From Anaerolineales bacterium (GTDB lineage Bacteria; Chloroflexota; Anaerolineae; Anaerolineales; UBA4823): a DNA stretch of 35,669 nt. The notes under the pieces were generated by a model. The model saw only the letters and a program-made list of their open reading frames with translations, had not been told where the DNA came from and made no database searches. The DNA lies in the NCBI GenBank assembly GCA_016932955.1, contig JAFGBV010000159.1, forward strand, positions 1-35,669, read 5' to 3'. Every line of letters begins with the position of its first letter. The first letter of the stretch is position 1. Shown here piece after piece: positions 1 through 7,885 of this stretch. The translations under genes were made by a program, and so were the position numbers.

Positions 1-1319
1 AAAAGCAAGAGGGCACCACCAAAGGTACTGTGGTGCTGGCAACGGTGTATGGCGATGTGCATGATATTGGCAAGAACCTGGTGAAAACCATCTTATCGAA
101 TAACGGCTATACCGTTGTTGACCTGGGCAAGCAGGTTCCTGCGGAAGCGATCATCTCGAAGGCGGTTGAGGTGGATGCAGACGCCATCGGCCTCAGCGCG
201 CTGCTGGTGAATACATCCAAGCAGATGCCGCTGATCGTCAATGAGCTGCAGCGCCGCGGCCTGCGCCTCCCCGTGCTGGTGGGCGGGGCAGCGATCAACC
301 GCCGCTTTGGTTGGCGTATTCTCTATACCGAAGAGAACATCCCTTATGAACCAGGTGTTTTCTACTGCAAGGATGCTTTCGAGGGCCTGGCGGTGATGGA
401 AGCCCTTTCCAACTCGCAAGAACGCCCCGCTTTACTGCAACGCATTCGTGAAGAAGCGGATTTTGAGATGGGTCGTTCTCCAGGGGAGAAGAAAGCACCT
501 TCTGCGGCTCGCTCGGCAGTTCTTCCCCAGCCGCGCGGTCTCCCCGCCGGCCTGCTTCCCGGCCCGCGCACCGTGCGCTCGATGCCGCTGGAGCTTGTTT
601 TTCAGCATTTATTCAAGAACGAGCTCTTCCGCCTCTCCTGGGGGGCAAAGAATGCCCAGGGCGATGAATGGGAGAAGATCAAGATCGGGTTTGAACAGCG
701 CCTGGAGAAAATGCAGCGTGAGGCGCTGCGCAGCGGCTGGCTTAAACCACAGGCCGTGTATGGTTACTGGCCTTGCCAGGCAGATGGCAATGACCTGGTG
801 ATCTTTGACGCGCAGGATGGCGAGAAGGAGATCGCCCGCTTCACCTTCCCGCGCCAGCCTTCCTCCGAGCGCCTTTGCCTGGCTGATTACTTCTCCTCCC
901 TCGACTCGGGCGTGAAGGATATCCTCGCTTTGCAGGTTGTGACTGTTGGCGAAGAGGCGACGCAGCGTTTCGACCAATTGCAGGAAGCCGCTGATTATTC
1001 GGAGGCCTACTATGTGCATGGCCTGGCTGTACAGACGGCAGAGGCCGCGGCTGAATACCTGCACCGCCATATCCGCCGCGAACTGGGTCTGCCAGAGGGC
1101 CAGGGTAAGCGCTATTCGTGGGGTTACTCCGCCATCCCTGAGCTAGAGGATCACCGCATCGTCTTTGACCTCCTTCCTGCAGAAAGCGAGCTGGGCATGA
1201 GCCTCACCTCTGCCTACCAATTGCTGCCAGAGCAATCCACCGCCGCAATCATCCTGCATCACCCCGAAGCCAAGTACTTTAACATCGGCGAGTCGCGCCT
1301 CGAGCAGCTGATGAAATAA
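1..1319 (+). CDS. metH: Methionine synthase (cobalamin-dependent), C-terminal part; 5' end outside window
   Basis: The frame is open from the window edge (first full codon at base 3), so this is a truncated view. Near the left edge is the cobalamin motif DVHDIGKN; the His codon at 60-62 is the lower axial cobalt ligand in this family. After a Pro/Ala/Arg-rich linker (about 470-590) comes the S-adenosylmethionine-dependent reactivation domain, recognised by ELFRLSWGAKN, GQGKRYSWGY, PEQSTAAI and HHPEAKYF. The protein transfers a methyl group from methyltetrahydrofolate to homocysteine through B12, and the C-terminal domain rescues oxidised cobalamin using AdoMet and reduced flavodoxin. The next gene starts 8 bp downstream and carries the homocysteine-binding module, so this MetH probably lacks that module at its N-terminus. 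That cannot be confirmed here. The B12 and activation domain calls are secure. Confidence 0.93.
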   Translation, partial: KQEGTTKGTVVLATVYGDVHDIGKNLVKTILSNNGYTVVDLGKQVPAEAIISKAVEVDADAIGLSALLVNTSKQMPLIVNELQRRGLRLPVLVGGAAINRRFGWRILYTEENIPYEPGVFYCKDAFEGLAVMEALSNSQERPALLQRIREEADFEMGRSPGEKKAPSAARSAVLPQPRGLPAGLLPGPRTVRSMPLELVFQHLFKNELFRLSWGAKNAQGDEWEKIKIGFEQRLEKMQREALRSGWLKPQAVYGYWPCQADGNDLVIFDAQDGEKEIARFTFPRQPSSERLCLADYFSSLDSGVKDILALQVVTVGEEATQRFDQLQEAADYSEAYYVHGLAVQTAEAAAEYLHRHIRRELGLPEGQGKRYSWGYSAIPELEDHRIVFDLLPAESELGMSLTSAYQLLPEQSTAAIILHHPEAKYFNIGESRLEQLMK

Positions 1320-1326
1320 AGCGCCT

Positions 1327-3216
1327 ATGCAAATTTTGGTCACCGCCACCCAATCACCCCGAGCGAGATTCTTATCCCTGCTCGATTCTTCCCCCCGCCC
1401 GTTGCTGGCAGATGGCGCTATGGGAACCATGATCAATGCCCGCGGGGTGGGCTTTGACCAATGTTTTGATGCCCTCAACCTGTCTAATCCCGGCTTGATC
1501 GCTGAGATCCACCGCTCCTATATTGATGCAGGGGCGCAGATCATCCAAACCAATACATTTGGCGCTAATCCTTACAAGCTTGCTGCGCACGGTCTGGAAA
1601 GTAAAGTCAAAGAGATCAACCGCGCCGGGGTAGAGCTGGCACGGCGCGTGGCGCTGGCCGCGTATAAAGATGTGTGGATTGCCGGGGATGTTGGCCCATT
1701 GGGGGTGCGCCTGGCGCCGTTTGGCCGCGTCCTTGCCGAGCAGGCGCGCCAGGCTTTCATTGACCAGATCAGCGCCCTGGCAGAGGCGGGGGCTGATTTA
1801 CTCGTCATCGAAACTTTCAGCGACCTATACGAGATGCGCGAGGCCGTCGCCGCTGCGCGCCAGGTTTGTGACCTGCCCATTGTGGCAACCATCACCTTCA
1901 CCCGCGATGACCGCACCCTGCTGGGCGATTCTCCGGCAAAAGTGGCGCAGAGTCTGGCGGAAAGCAGCGCTGATGTGATCGGCGTGAACTGTTCTGGCGG
2001 ACCAGCGCAGATTTGGCGCATCCTGCGCCAGATGCGCCAGGTTGTGCCCAGCGGGCGTTTTTCCGTCAAGCCCAATGCCGGTTGGCCTGAGCAGGTTGGC
2101 GGGCGCATCATGTACCCGGCTAACCCGGACTACTTTGGCGAATACGCTCTGGCCTTTTGCGAGGCGGGCGCAAACATAATCGGCGGCTGTTGCGGCACCA
2201 CACCGCAGCATATTGCCGCCATGCACGCCGCCTTAGCACAGCACTCTCTGGGTTGCGCGCCCTCCCTTAGTGAGCTGGCAATGCCGGTGGAGACCCCCGA
2301 GCGCCTCGAATCACCCGAGCGCCAGTCGCGCCTGGCACAGAAATTAGCCGACGGGCAGTTCGTCGTCTCGGTCGAGATGGACCCGCCGCGCGGTCTTTCC
2401 GCACATAAGCTCCTGGCAGGCGCCAGCCTGCTGGCTGAAGCGGGTGCGGATGTGATCAATGTCGCCGATAGCCCGATGGCGCGCATGCGCATGAGCCCCT
2501 GGGCGGTCTGCGACCTGGTGCAGCGCACGGTTGGCATTGAGACCACGCTTCACTTCCCCACCCGGGGGCGGAATCTGCTGCGCGTGCAGGGCGACCTGCT
2601 GGCTGCCCATGCCCTGGGCATCCGTAATGTCTTCGTGGTGATGGGCGATCCCACCGCCATTGGCGATTATCCCAATGCGATGGATAACTATGATCTGGTG
2701 CCCTCCGGTCTGATCAAGCTGATTAAGCAGAATTTCAACGCTGGGATAGACCATGCCGGTGTAGATATTGGACAGCCCACCTCGTTCTTTGTCGGTTGCG
2801 CTTTGAACCTGGCGCCCCAGGACCCCCAAGCGGAGATCAAGAACCTGCGCCGCAAGCTGAAAGCCGGGGCAGATTTTATCCTGACCCAGCCGATCTACCA
2901 GCCGGAGGGAGCCAGACACTTCATTAACATGTATGAGGAACAACATGGGCGGCTGGAGATCCCAATCTTTGTGGGAATCTTGCCCTTATATAGTGCACGC
3001 CATGTGGCGTTTTTGCACAATGAAGTGCCAGGTGTATCGATCCCAGAAGAGATGCAAGTGCGGATTCGCCAGGCGGGGGAGGGGGCATCCCGCGAAGGCA
3101 TGCGTATAGCCGTTGAATTAGTGGAACAGGTCAGGGCCTGGGCGCGAGGAATCTACCTCATGCCGCAGTTCAACCGCTACGAGCTGGCAGCAGAGATCAT
3201 CGAAACCTGTAAATGA
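1327..3216 (+). CDS. Bifunctional homocysteine S-methyltransferase / 5,10-methylenetetrahydrofolate reductase
   Basis: A 629-aa two-domain cytosolic enzyme. Residues about 20-310 are the homocysteine methyltransferase barrel: ADGAMGTMI near the start, then the zinc ligands Cys222 (GVNCSGG) and Cys288/Cys289 (GGCCGTTPQH). Residues about 335-629 are an MTHFR barrel: SVEMDPPRG, INVADSP, VVMGDPTAIGDYP, LTQPIYQPE. The architecture matches the YitJ-type fusion known from Bacillus and Chloroflexota. The MTHFR half makes 5-methyl-THF, and the zinc half activates homocysteine. With the partial metH 8 bp upstream, the two genes together give a complete methionine synthase plus its methyl supply. The ATG at 1327 has no evident Shine-Dalgarno sequence, and translation may be coupled to metH. 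The exact start is less certain than the function. Confidence 0.93.
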   Translation: MQILVTATQSPRARFLSLLDSSPRPLLADGAMGTMINARGVGFDQCFDALNLSNPGLIAEIHRSYIDAGAQIIQTNTFGANPYKLAAHGLESKVKEINRAGVELARRVALAAYKDVWIAGDVGPLGVRLAPFGRVLAEQARQAFIDQISALAEAGADLLVIETFSDLYEMREAVAAARQVCDLPIVATITFTRDDRTLLGDSPAKVAQSLAESSADVIGVNCSGGPAQIWRILRQMRQVVPSGRFSVKPNAGWPEQVGGRIMYPANPDYFGEYALAFCEAGANIIGGCCGTTPQHIAAMHAALAQHSLGCAPSLSELAMPVETPERLESPERQSRLAQKLADGQFVVSVEMDPPRGLSAHKLLAGASLLAEAGADVINVADSPMARMRMSPWAVCDLVQRTVGIETTLHFPTRGRNLLRVQGDLLAAHALGIRNVFVVMGDPTAIGDYPNAMDNYDLVPSGLIKLIKQNFNAGIDHAGVDIGQPTSFFVGCALNLAPQDPQAEIKNLRRKLKAGADFILTQPIYQPEGARHFINMYEEQHGRLEIPIFVGILPLYSARHVAFLHNEVPGVSIPEEMQVRIRQAGEGASREGMRIAVELVEQVRAWARGIYLMPQFNRYELAAEIIETCK

Positions 3217-3227
3217 TGTGTTCTAGC

Positions 3228-3515
3228 CTATTGGGCAGGCGGCTCTTGGATCCCAGCCGGGGCAGCGGGCTTATTGCGCAGGGTCAGGAACCCTACCACC
3301 AGCGGGATGATGATGAAGATCAGCCCAACGCAGACGAGGCCAATCCCCGTTGCCATGGGGACCTGCCCGCCTTCGCTCATGCCGGGTAGATCCACATTCC
3401 ACGTTCCCAGGCCGGCTGCGGAGAGCGCCCCAAACAGGCACACGCTGATCCCCGGGCAGCCGCAGAGCAGTACACTTGCAATTGTGAGTATAATGCCGGT
3501 TGTACGTTTGTCCAT
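3228..3515 (-). CDS. Small membrane protein with two transmembrane segments
   Basis: A 95-aa protein with no family that I recognise. A first hydrophobic segment (about residues 7-35, containing a CGCPG motif) and a second (about 55-80) flank a short loop with Gly/Pro and acidic residues. The C-terminus is Pro/Ala/Gln-rich. The ATG at 3515 follows an excellent AGGAGG site and a -10 box (see 3536-3564), so it looks truly expressed. It converges on the metH/MTHFR genes, 11 bp from their end, and diverges from the secreted FG-GAP gene. Small two-helix proteins of this style are common in Anaerolineae genomes (recollection). No function is inferred. Confidence 0.75.
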   Translation of the reverse strand: MDKRTTGIILTIASVLLCGCPGISVCLFGALSAAGLGTWNVDLPGMSEGGQVPMATGIGLVCVGLIFIIIPLVVGFLTLRNKPAAPAGIQEPPAQ

Positions 3516-3535
3516 CGTTGGATCCTCCTGTCGTA

Positions 3536-3564
3536 ATTATATCGTAATCGATGTGGGTGAGCAA
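3536..3564 (-). promoter_or_regulatory. Promoter of the small membrane protein gene
   Basis: On the minus strand a perfect TATAAT (3536-3541) lies 17 bp downstream of TTGCTC (3559-3564), a weak -35 match. The predicted transcript start is 12-15 bases before the ATG at 3515, leaving room for the AGGAGG site. Confidence 0.5.
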
Positions 3565-3729
3565 TTTCGCTGCGTGTGTGCGCAAGAAGCGAGAAAAGTC
3601 GGTGATAGTGTTGCCTCTACCGCAAAGCCCATTCCACCTGGCTCAGCGGTCAATGTTAGCCCTTGTGTGACCATTGCTTTGCCTAGCCTCCTGCCTGTCT
3701 GACAGCCTTTACCTGCGCGCAATTCACGC

Positions 3730-3758
3730 TTGATAGTGAGACCATTGTCCGATATAAT
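3730..3758 (+). promoter_or_regulatory. Promoter of the FG-GAP/PKD secreted protein gene
   Basis: TTGATA (3730-3735), exactly 17 bp, then TATAAT (3753-3758): a near-consensus housekeeping-sigma promoter. It predicts a 5' leader of about 110 bases before the ATG at 3876. The rest of the 360-bp gap between the two divergent genes (3516-3875) shows no convincing gene. Confidence 0.6.
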
Positions 3759-3875
3759 TTTATGAGCAACCACTTGCACCCCCAACACTTTTGCCGTCTC
3801 GCATGAGTCATTAATTGCATACGTATCAATCCAATATACCTTTGCCGCTCATTGTTATCATACAAGGAGGCTCGT

Positions 3876-6800
3876 ATGAAACTCACTCTCCGACGTAATC
3901 CATTGTTGATCATTGCGGTGCTGCTGGGAGGCTTGGTTTTGGCTGCCGCCATCCCCAGCTTGGTAGCCGCCCGTTCCCTTCCCATCTATGAAAAACATAC
4001 TCTCGCCGACAATATCCCAAATGTGAACGATTTGGCTGCAGCCGATATTGACGGCGATGGCAACCTGGATGTGCTGGGTGCTTCTCTCGCCGCGGACACC
4101 GTGGTGTGGTGGCAAAGCGATGGCACTCCCGGGGATGGTGGATGGCTAACCCATACCCTCACCTCGACACTGAATGGTGCATCTAACCCCCTTGCGGCAG
4201 ATATCAACCGTGACGGGAAGGTGGATATCTTTGCCAATGGTTATTTCGGGGAATATGTCTGGTGGGAAAATGATGGCACATCGGCTGTGGAAAACTGGAG
4301 CACACATATCATTACAGATGTGAACCAGGATCTGAGCTCGGCCTGCCTCGAAGATCTGGACGGGGATGGCGATCTGGATGTAGCAGGCGCGCTGTTCAAT
4401 GACAATCTATATGATGTGCTAGACCTGATCTGGCTGGAAAATATTACCGGTGAGGGCACTAACTGGAGCCAGCATGCAATTACCACAACATTTCTAATGG
4501 CTTTTGCCCTCTTTACGGCAGATGTGGACGGTGATGGCGATGCCGATATGATTTCCGACTCGTCTGCCCCAGGGCTGATCTGGTGGGAAAACAGCGCTGT
4601 CGATGGCAGTGTGTGGAGCGCGCACACGATATTAAGTCACAGCTTCAGCCACGCTACTTCCCTCGGTGATGTGGATGGGGATGGTGACGTGGATATTCTG
4701 GGAAACGATCACCGCGATCAAGAGCAGGCTTTATGGTGGGAAAACAGCGACGGCGCTGGAGGAACCTGGATCGAGCATACGATTGATTCCTCCCACGATT
4801 ACACATGGGTGGTGCGTGCCGCCGATCTGGACCAGGACGGCGATCTGGACGCGCTGGGCTATACGCCCTATGGCGATGATCTCGTCTGGTGGGAAAACAC
4901 TGCCGGCGATGGGGCAGCCTGGGCAGAGCATATCGTGGAAGAGAATTTGGATGAGCCGAGTGCTGTTTTTGCGGTAGACCTGGACCTGGACGGGGATCTC
5001 GATCTGCTGGGGTCGGAAGACGGAACAACCGAGCAGGTGTGTTGGTGGGAAAACACAGCTATCCACCGCAATGCCGCCTACACCGCCAGCGAGGTGATTG
5101 ATGCGGCGCTGCCGGTGTGGGATGTCAGCACGGCGGATGTGGACGGCGATGGCGACCTGGATCTCCTCGGCGCGGCCACAGATCACACCACGCCGACCAA
5201 TGGCTGGCTCAGTTGGTGGCGCAATGTGGATGGCGCCGGCTCAGCCTGGACTGAGGTTCCGGTTCTGGTGGATGGGCTGGACGGTGCGGTGGCGGTGCGC
5301 GCCGGCGACCTGGATGATGATGGCGATATGGACCTCCTGGCGGCTGGCTGGCAGGAGGATGACGTTGCCTGGTTTGAGAATGATGATGGTCTTGGCGACT
5401 CGTGGACGCGTCACGATTTGATCACCACGTATGACGGCGCTTACACCGTGGCGATTGCCGACGTGGACGGCGATGGCGACCTGGACGCGCTGGCAGGGGG
5501 TTCAGAGAATGCCACTATTTCGTGGTGGGAAAACAACCGCACCGATACCGGCTGGGCTGAGCACGTGGTCCACTACGAGCACGCCCACATCATCCGCAAA
5601 ATCGAAGTGGCAGATGTGGATCGGGATGGCGACGTGGATGTGATTGGGGTTTCCAATGGCAAAGGCTATGTGGCATGGTGGGAAAATGACGCCGCCGGCA
5701 CGTTTTGGACGCGCCACTACATTTCCGGTGGGCTGGATGCCTTTCCCTCGCCTCAATCGGCGCATATTGGCGATATGGACCGTGACGGTGATGTGGATGT
5801 GATTGTTTCAAGGAATGCCGAGGGCCAGGCCCCGGTCGATTTGGTCTGGTTTGAAAACGATGCCAGCGACACCTGGACGATGCACACCATTGCCGATCAG
5901 TTCTTCAGCGCCGATGGCGTATTTGCCACGGATCTTGATCAGGATGGCGACCTGGATGTGGTAGCCGTGCTGCCCTCAGAAACACAGATGGCACTGCGCT
6001 GGCTCGAAAATACTGCTGGCGATGGCAGCACATGGGTTGCCCGCGATTTGGCGCTGCCCTTCTACGGGCGCAACCTGACTGCCGCTGATATCGACGGCGA
6101 TGGTGCCATTGACATCCTGGGTGCCAATCATGACCTCGACCAACTGCTACTCTGGCGCAACCTGGGCGGGCAGTTTGCCCTGGCAACCGCCGATACCACC
6201 CCCGCTGGCGGGTTTCTGCCTGGCCAGATGGAGGATATGCTGAGCATCCAGGTCACCCACAACGGGCGCACTGGCGACCATGATGCGGAACTGGCAACCA
6301 TCGAGCTGCTTTTCGAGTCCAGCCCCGGCAACCCGCTGACCACCGCCGAAGCCAATGCCTTGATAGACGAGCTGAGCGTTTACCTGGATACCGGCTCAGG
6401 AAATTTCGACCCGGCAGTCGACACCCTCGTCACCACATTAGAGCAGTTGGACCTGACTCTTGGCGTCCAAAGCCTGACCCTGCCCGATGGTGCGGAAAGT
6501 GTGCGCGTGGTTCATGGCGCGCCCAGCCTCTTTTTCATCGCCCCCAGACTGACAGCCGATGCCAACCAGCAAACTCCCAGTCAGTTCCGCATCACCCACC
6601 TCACCGAAGCGAGCACTTCCGCTGAGGATTGTGAGGTCGATGTGCCATTGCAATTGGAATATGCAGCCAATACTACCTCCGGCACCATCACGCTGATCAA
6701 CCATGCGCCGAACGCCCTCGACGACACCCCTGCCACGGATGAAGATACTCCCCTGGTGATCCAGGTCACGCTCAATGATACCGACGAGGATAACAACCCC

Positions 6801-7826
6801 CTGGCAGTGATCAGCGTTACCCAACCGCTGAGTGGCAGCGCCGTCATCAGCGGCACGCAGCAGGTTCTGTATACGCCTGAGCTGAACTACAACGGCGCTG
6901 ATTCGTTTTTCTATACGATTTCAGATGGGGTTCTGACGGATACTGCCACGGTGAATCTGACCGTGCTGCCAGTCAATGACCTGCCCGAAGTCGATGCCGG
7001 TGCGGACCGCTTTGCTCAGGAAGGGGGTGTGGTGATCTTCTCCGGCGCATTCACCGATCCAGATAGCGGTCAAAGCCATACGATTGAATGGGACTTTGGC
7101 GATGGCGGTACTGCCTCCGGTGAGTTATCACCCAGCCATACCTATCTGGACGATGGCGTTTATCCGGTTAGCCTCACCGTAGACGACCAGGAAGGCGGCA
7201 TAGTCAGCGATACGCTGCAGATAACCGTATCCAACGTGGCTCCTGCGCTCAGCCTGGGCGGAGCAGCCAGCCTGAATGAAGGCGCTGTGTATACGTTGAC
7301 CCTAAGCACTGTTACAGATCCGGGAAATGATACGCTCACCACCTGCACCGTCCATTGGGGGGATGGGGCAACCGCCTCTTGCCTGCCAGCCATTGGTGGC
7401 AGCCTGGGTCACATATATGCCGATGGGCCTGCTGACCGCACGATCTGGGTTGATTTGGAGGATGAGGATGGAGAATATCTCGATGTGGACAGCCTGGAGG
7501 TCAGCCTGCAAAACGTGGCCCCTGTGGTGGATGCGGGAGCAGACCGGCAAATCGACATGGGTGGGTCGTTGATGATAATGGCGTCATTCATCGACCCTGG
7601 AGAGGATACCCACACCGCCACAATTGATTGGGGCGATGGGGTGGTGGAGCCTGGGCTGGTTGATCAACTCGCAGGCACAGTCTCAGGCAGCCACCAATAC
7701 AGCCAGCCGGGCAATTATACCGTGACCATCACCCTGGAAGACAGCGATAGCGCACAAAACAGCGACACCTGCGGCGTGACGGTTAATCCACTTCGTGTGT
7801 TCCTGCCCCTTGTCACGCGCCATTAA
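3876..7826 (+). CDS. Large secreted protein: 14 FG-GAP/VCBS repeats, cadherin-like and PKD domains
   Basis: A 1316-aa exported protein. The start at 3876 is chosen for AAGGAGG five bases upstream; an in-frame ATG at 3852 would add eight residues before the basic signal-peptide start. A signal peptide covers residues 1 to about 34. Residues about 56-755 hold 14 copies of a roughly 52-aa unit built on a DxDGDGDxD calcium loop followed by a WW(E)N strand, typical of FG-GAP/VCBS beta-propellers. Then come an unassigned beta-rich stretch (about 760-940), a cadherin-like 'tandem' domain (about 942-1038, with DEDTP and LNYNGADSF), three PKD-like Ig domains (WDFGDG, HWGDG and DWGDG), and the tail VFLPLVTRH. 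No catalytic motif is visible. A role in adhesion or carbohydrate binding at the surface is inferred from architecture only. Confidence 0.88.
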   Translation: MKLTLRRNPLLIIAVLLGGLVLAAAIPSLVAARSLPIYEKHTLADNIPNVNDLAAADIDGDGNLDVLGASLAADTVVWWQSDGTPGDGGWLTHTLTSTLNGASNPLAADINRDGKVDIFANGYFGEYVWWENDGTSAVENWSTHIITDVNQDLSSACLEDLDGDGDLDVAGALFNDNLYDVLDLIWLENITGEGTNWSQHAITTTFLMAFALFTADVDGDGDADMISDSSAPGLIWWENSAVDGSVWSAHTILSHSFSHATSLGDVDGDGDVDILGNDHRDQEQALWWENSDGAGGTWIEHTIDSSHDYTWVVRAADLDQDGDLDALGYTPYGDDLVWWENTAGDGAAWAEHIVEENLDEPSAVFAVDLDLDGDLDLLGSEDGTTEQVCWWENTAIHRNAAYTASEVIDAALPVWDVSTADVDGDGDLDLLGAATDHTTPTNGWLSWWRNVDGAGSAWTEVPVLVDGLDGAVAVRAGDLDDDGDMDLLAAGWQEDDVAWFENDDGLGDSWTRHDLITTYDGAYTVAIADVDGDGDLDALAGGSENATISWWENNRTDTGWAEHVVHYEHAHIIRKIEVADVDRDGDVDVIGVSNGKGYVAWWENDAAGTFWTRHYISGGLDAFPSPQSAHIGDMDRDGDVDVIVSRNAEGQAPVDLVWFENDASDTWTMHTIADQFFSADGVFATDLDQDGDLDVVAVLPSETQMALRWLENTAGDGSTWVARDLALPFYGRNLTAADIDGDGAIDILGANHDLDQLLLWRNLGGQFALATADTTPAGGFLPGQMEDMLSIQVTHNGRTGDHDAELATIELLFESSPGNPLTTAEANALIDELSVYLDTGSGNFDPAVDTLVTTLEQLDLTLGVQSLTLPDGAESVRVVHGAPSLFFIAPRLTADANQQTPSQFRITHLTEASTSAEDCEVDVPLQLEYAANTTSGTITLINHAPNALDDTPATDEDTPLVIQVTLNDTDEDNNPLAVISVTQPLSGSAVISGTQQVLYTPELNYNGADSFFYTISDGVLTDTATVNLTVLPVNDLPEVDAGADRFAQEGGVVIFSGAFTDPDSGQSHTIEWDFGDGGTASGELSPSHTYLDDGVYPVSLTVDDQEGGIVSDTLQITVSNVAPALSLGGAASLNEGAVYTLTLSTVTDPGNDTLTTCTVHWGDGATASCLPAIGGSLGHIYADGPADRTIWVDLEDEDGEYLDVDSLEVSLQNVAPVVDAGADRQIDMGGSLMIMASFIDPGEDTHTATIDWGDGVVEPGLVDQLAGTVSGSHQYSQPGNYTVTITLEDSDSAQNSDTCGVTVNPLRVFLPLVTRH

Positions 7827-7835
7827 GAAAGCGCC

Positions 7836-7880
7836 AAAAAGGATGTGCTGTGTGGCTTTGCCGCGTAGCACATCCTTTTT
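7836..7880. terminator. Bidirectional intrinsic terminator
   Basis: A 14-bp perfect stem, AAAAAGGATGTGCT (7836-7849) with AGCACATCCTTTTT (7867-7880). The A-run on one side and the T-run on the other let it act for both the FG-GAP gene (+) and pheT (-), which converge here. Confidence 0.85.
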
Positions 7881-7885
7881 GATAT

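Noticed and set aside
3537..3788. 83-codon frame on the minus strand in the gap before the FG-GAP gene
   Set aside because: It covers the promoters of both flanking genes, has no Shine-Dalgarno site and matches nothing I know. Codon use looks random.
3762..3806. 14-codon ATG frame right after the TATAAT of the FG-GAP promoter, possible leader peptide
   Set aside because: Its ATG lies before or at the predicted transcript start, and there is no regulatory codon run or hairpin after it.
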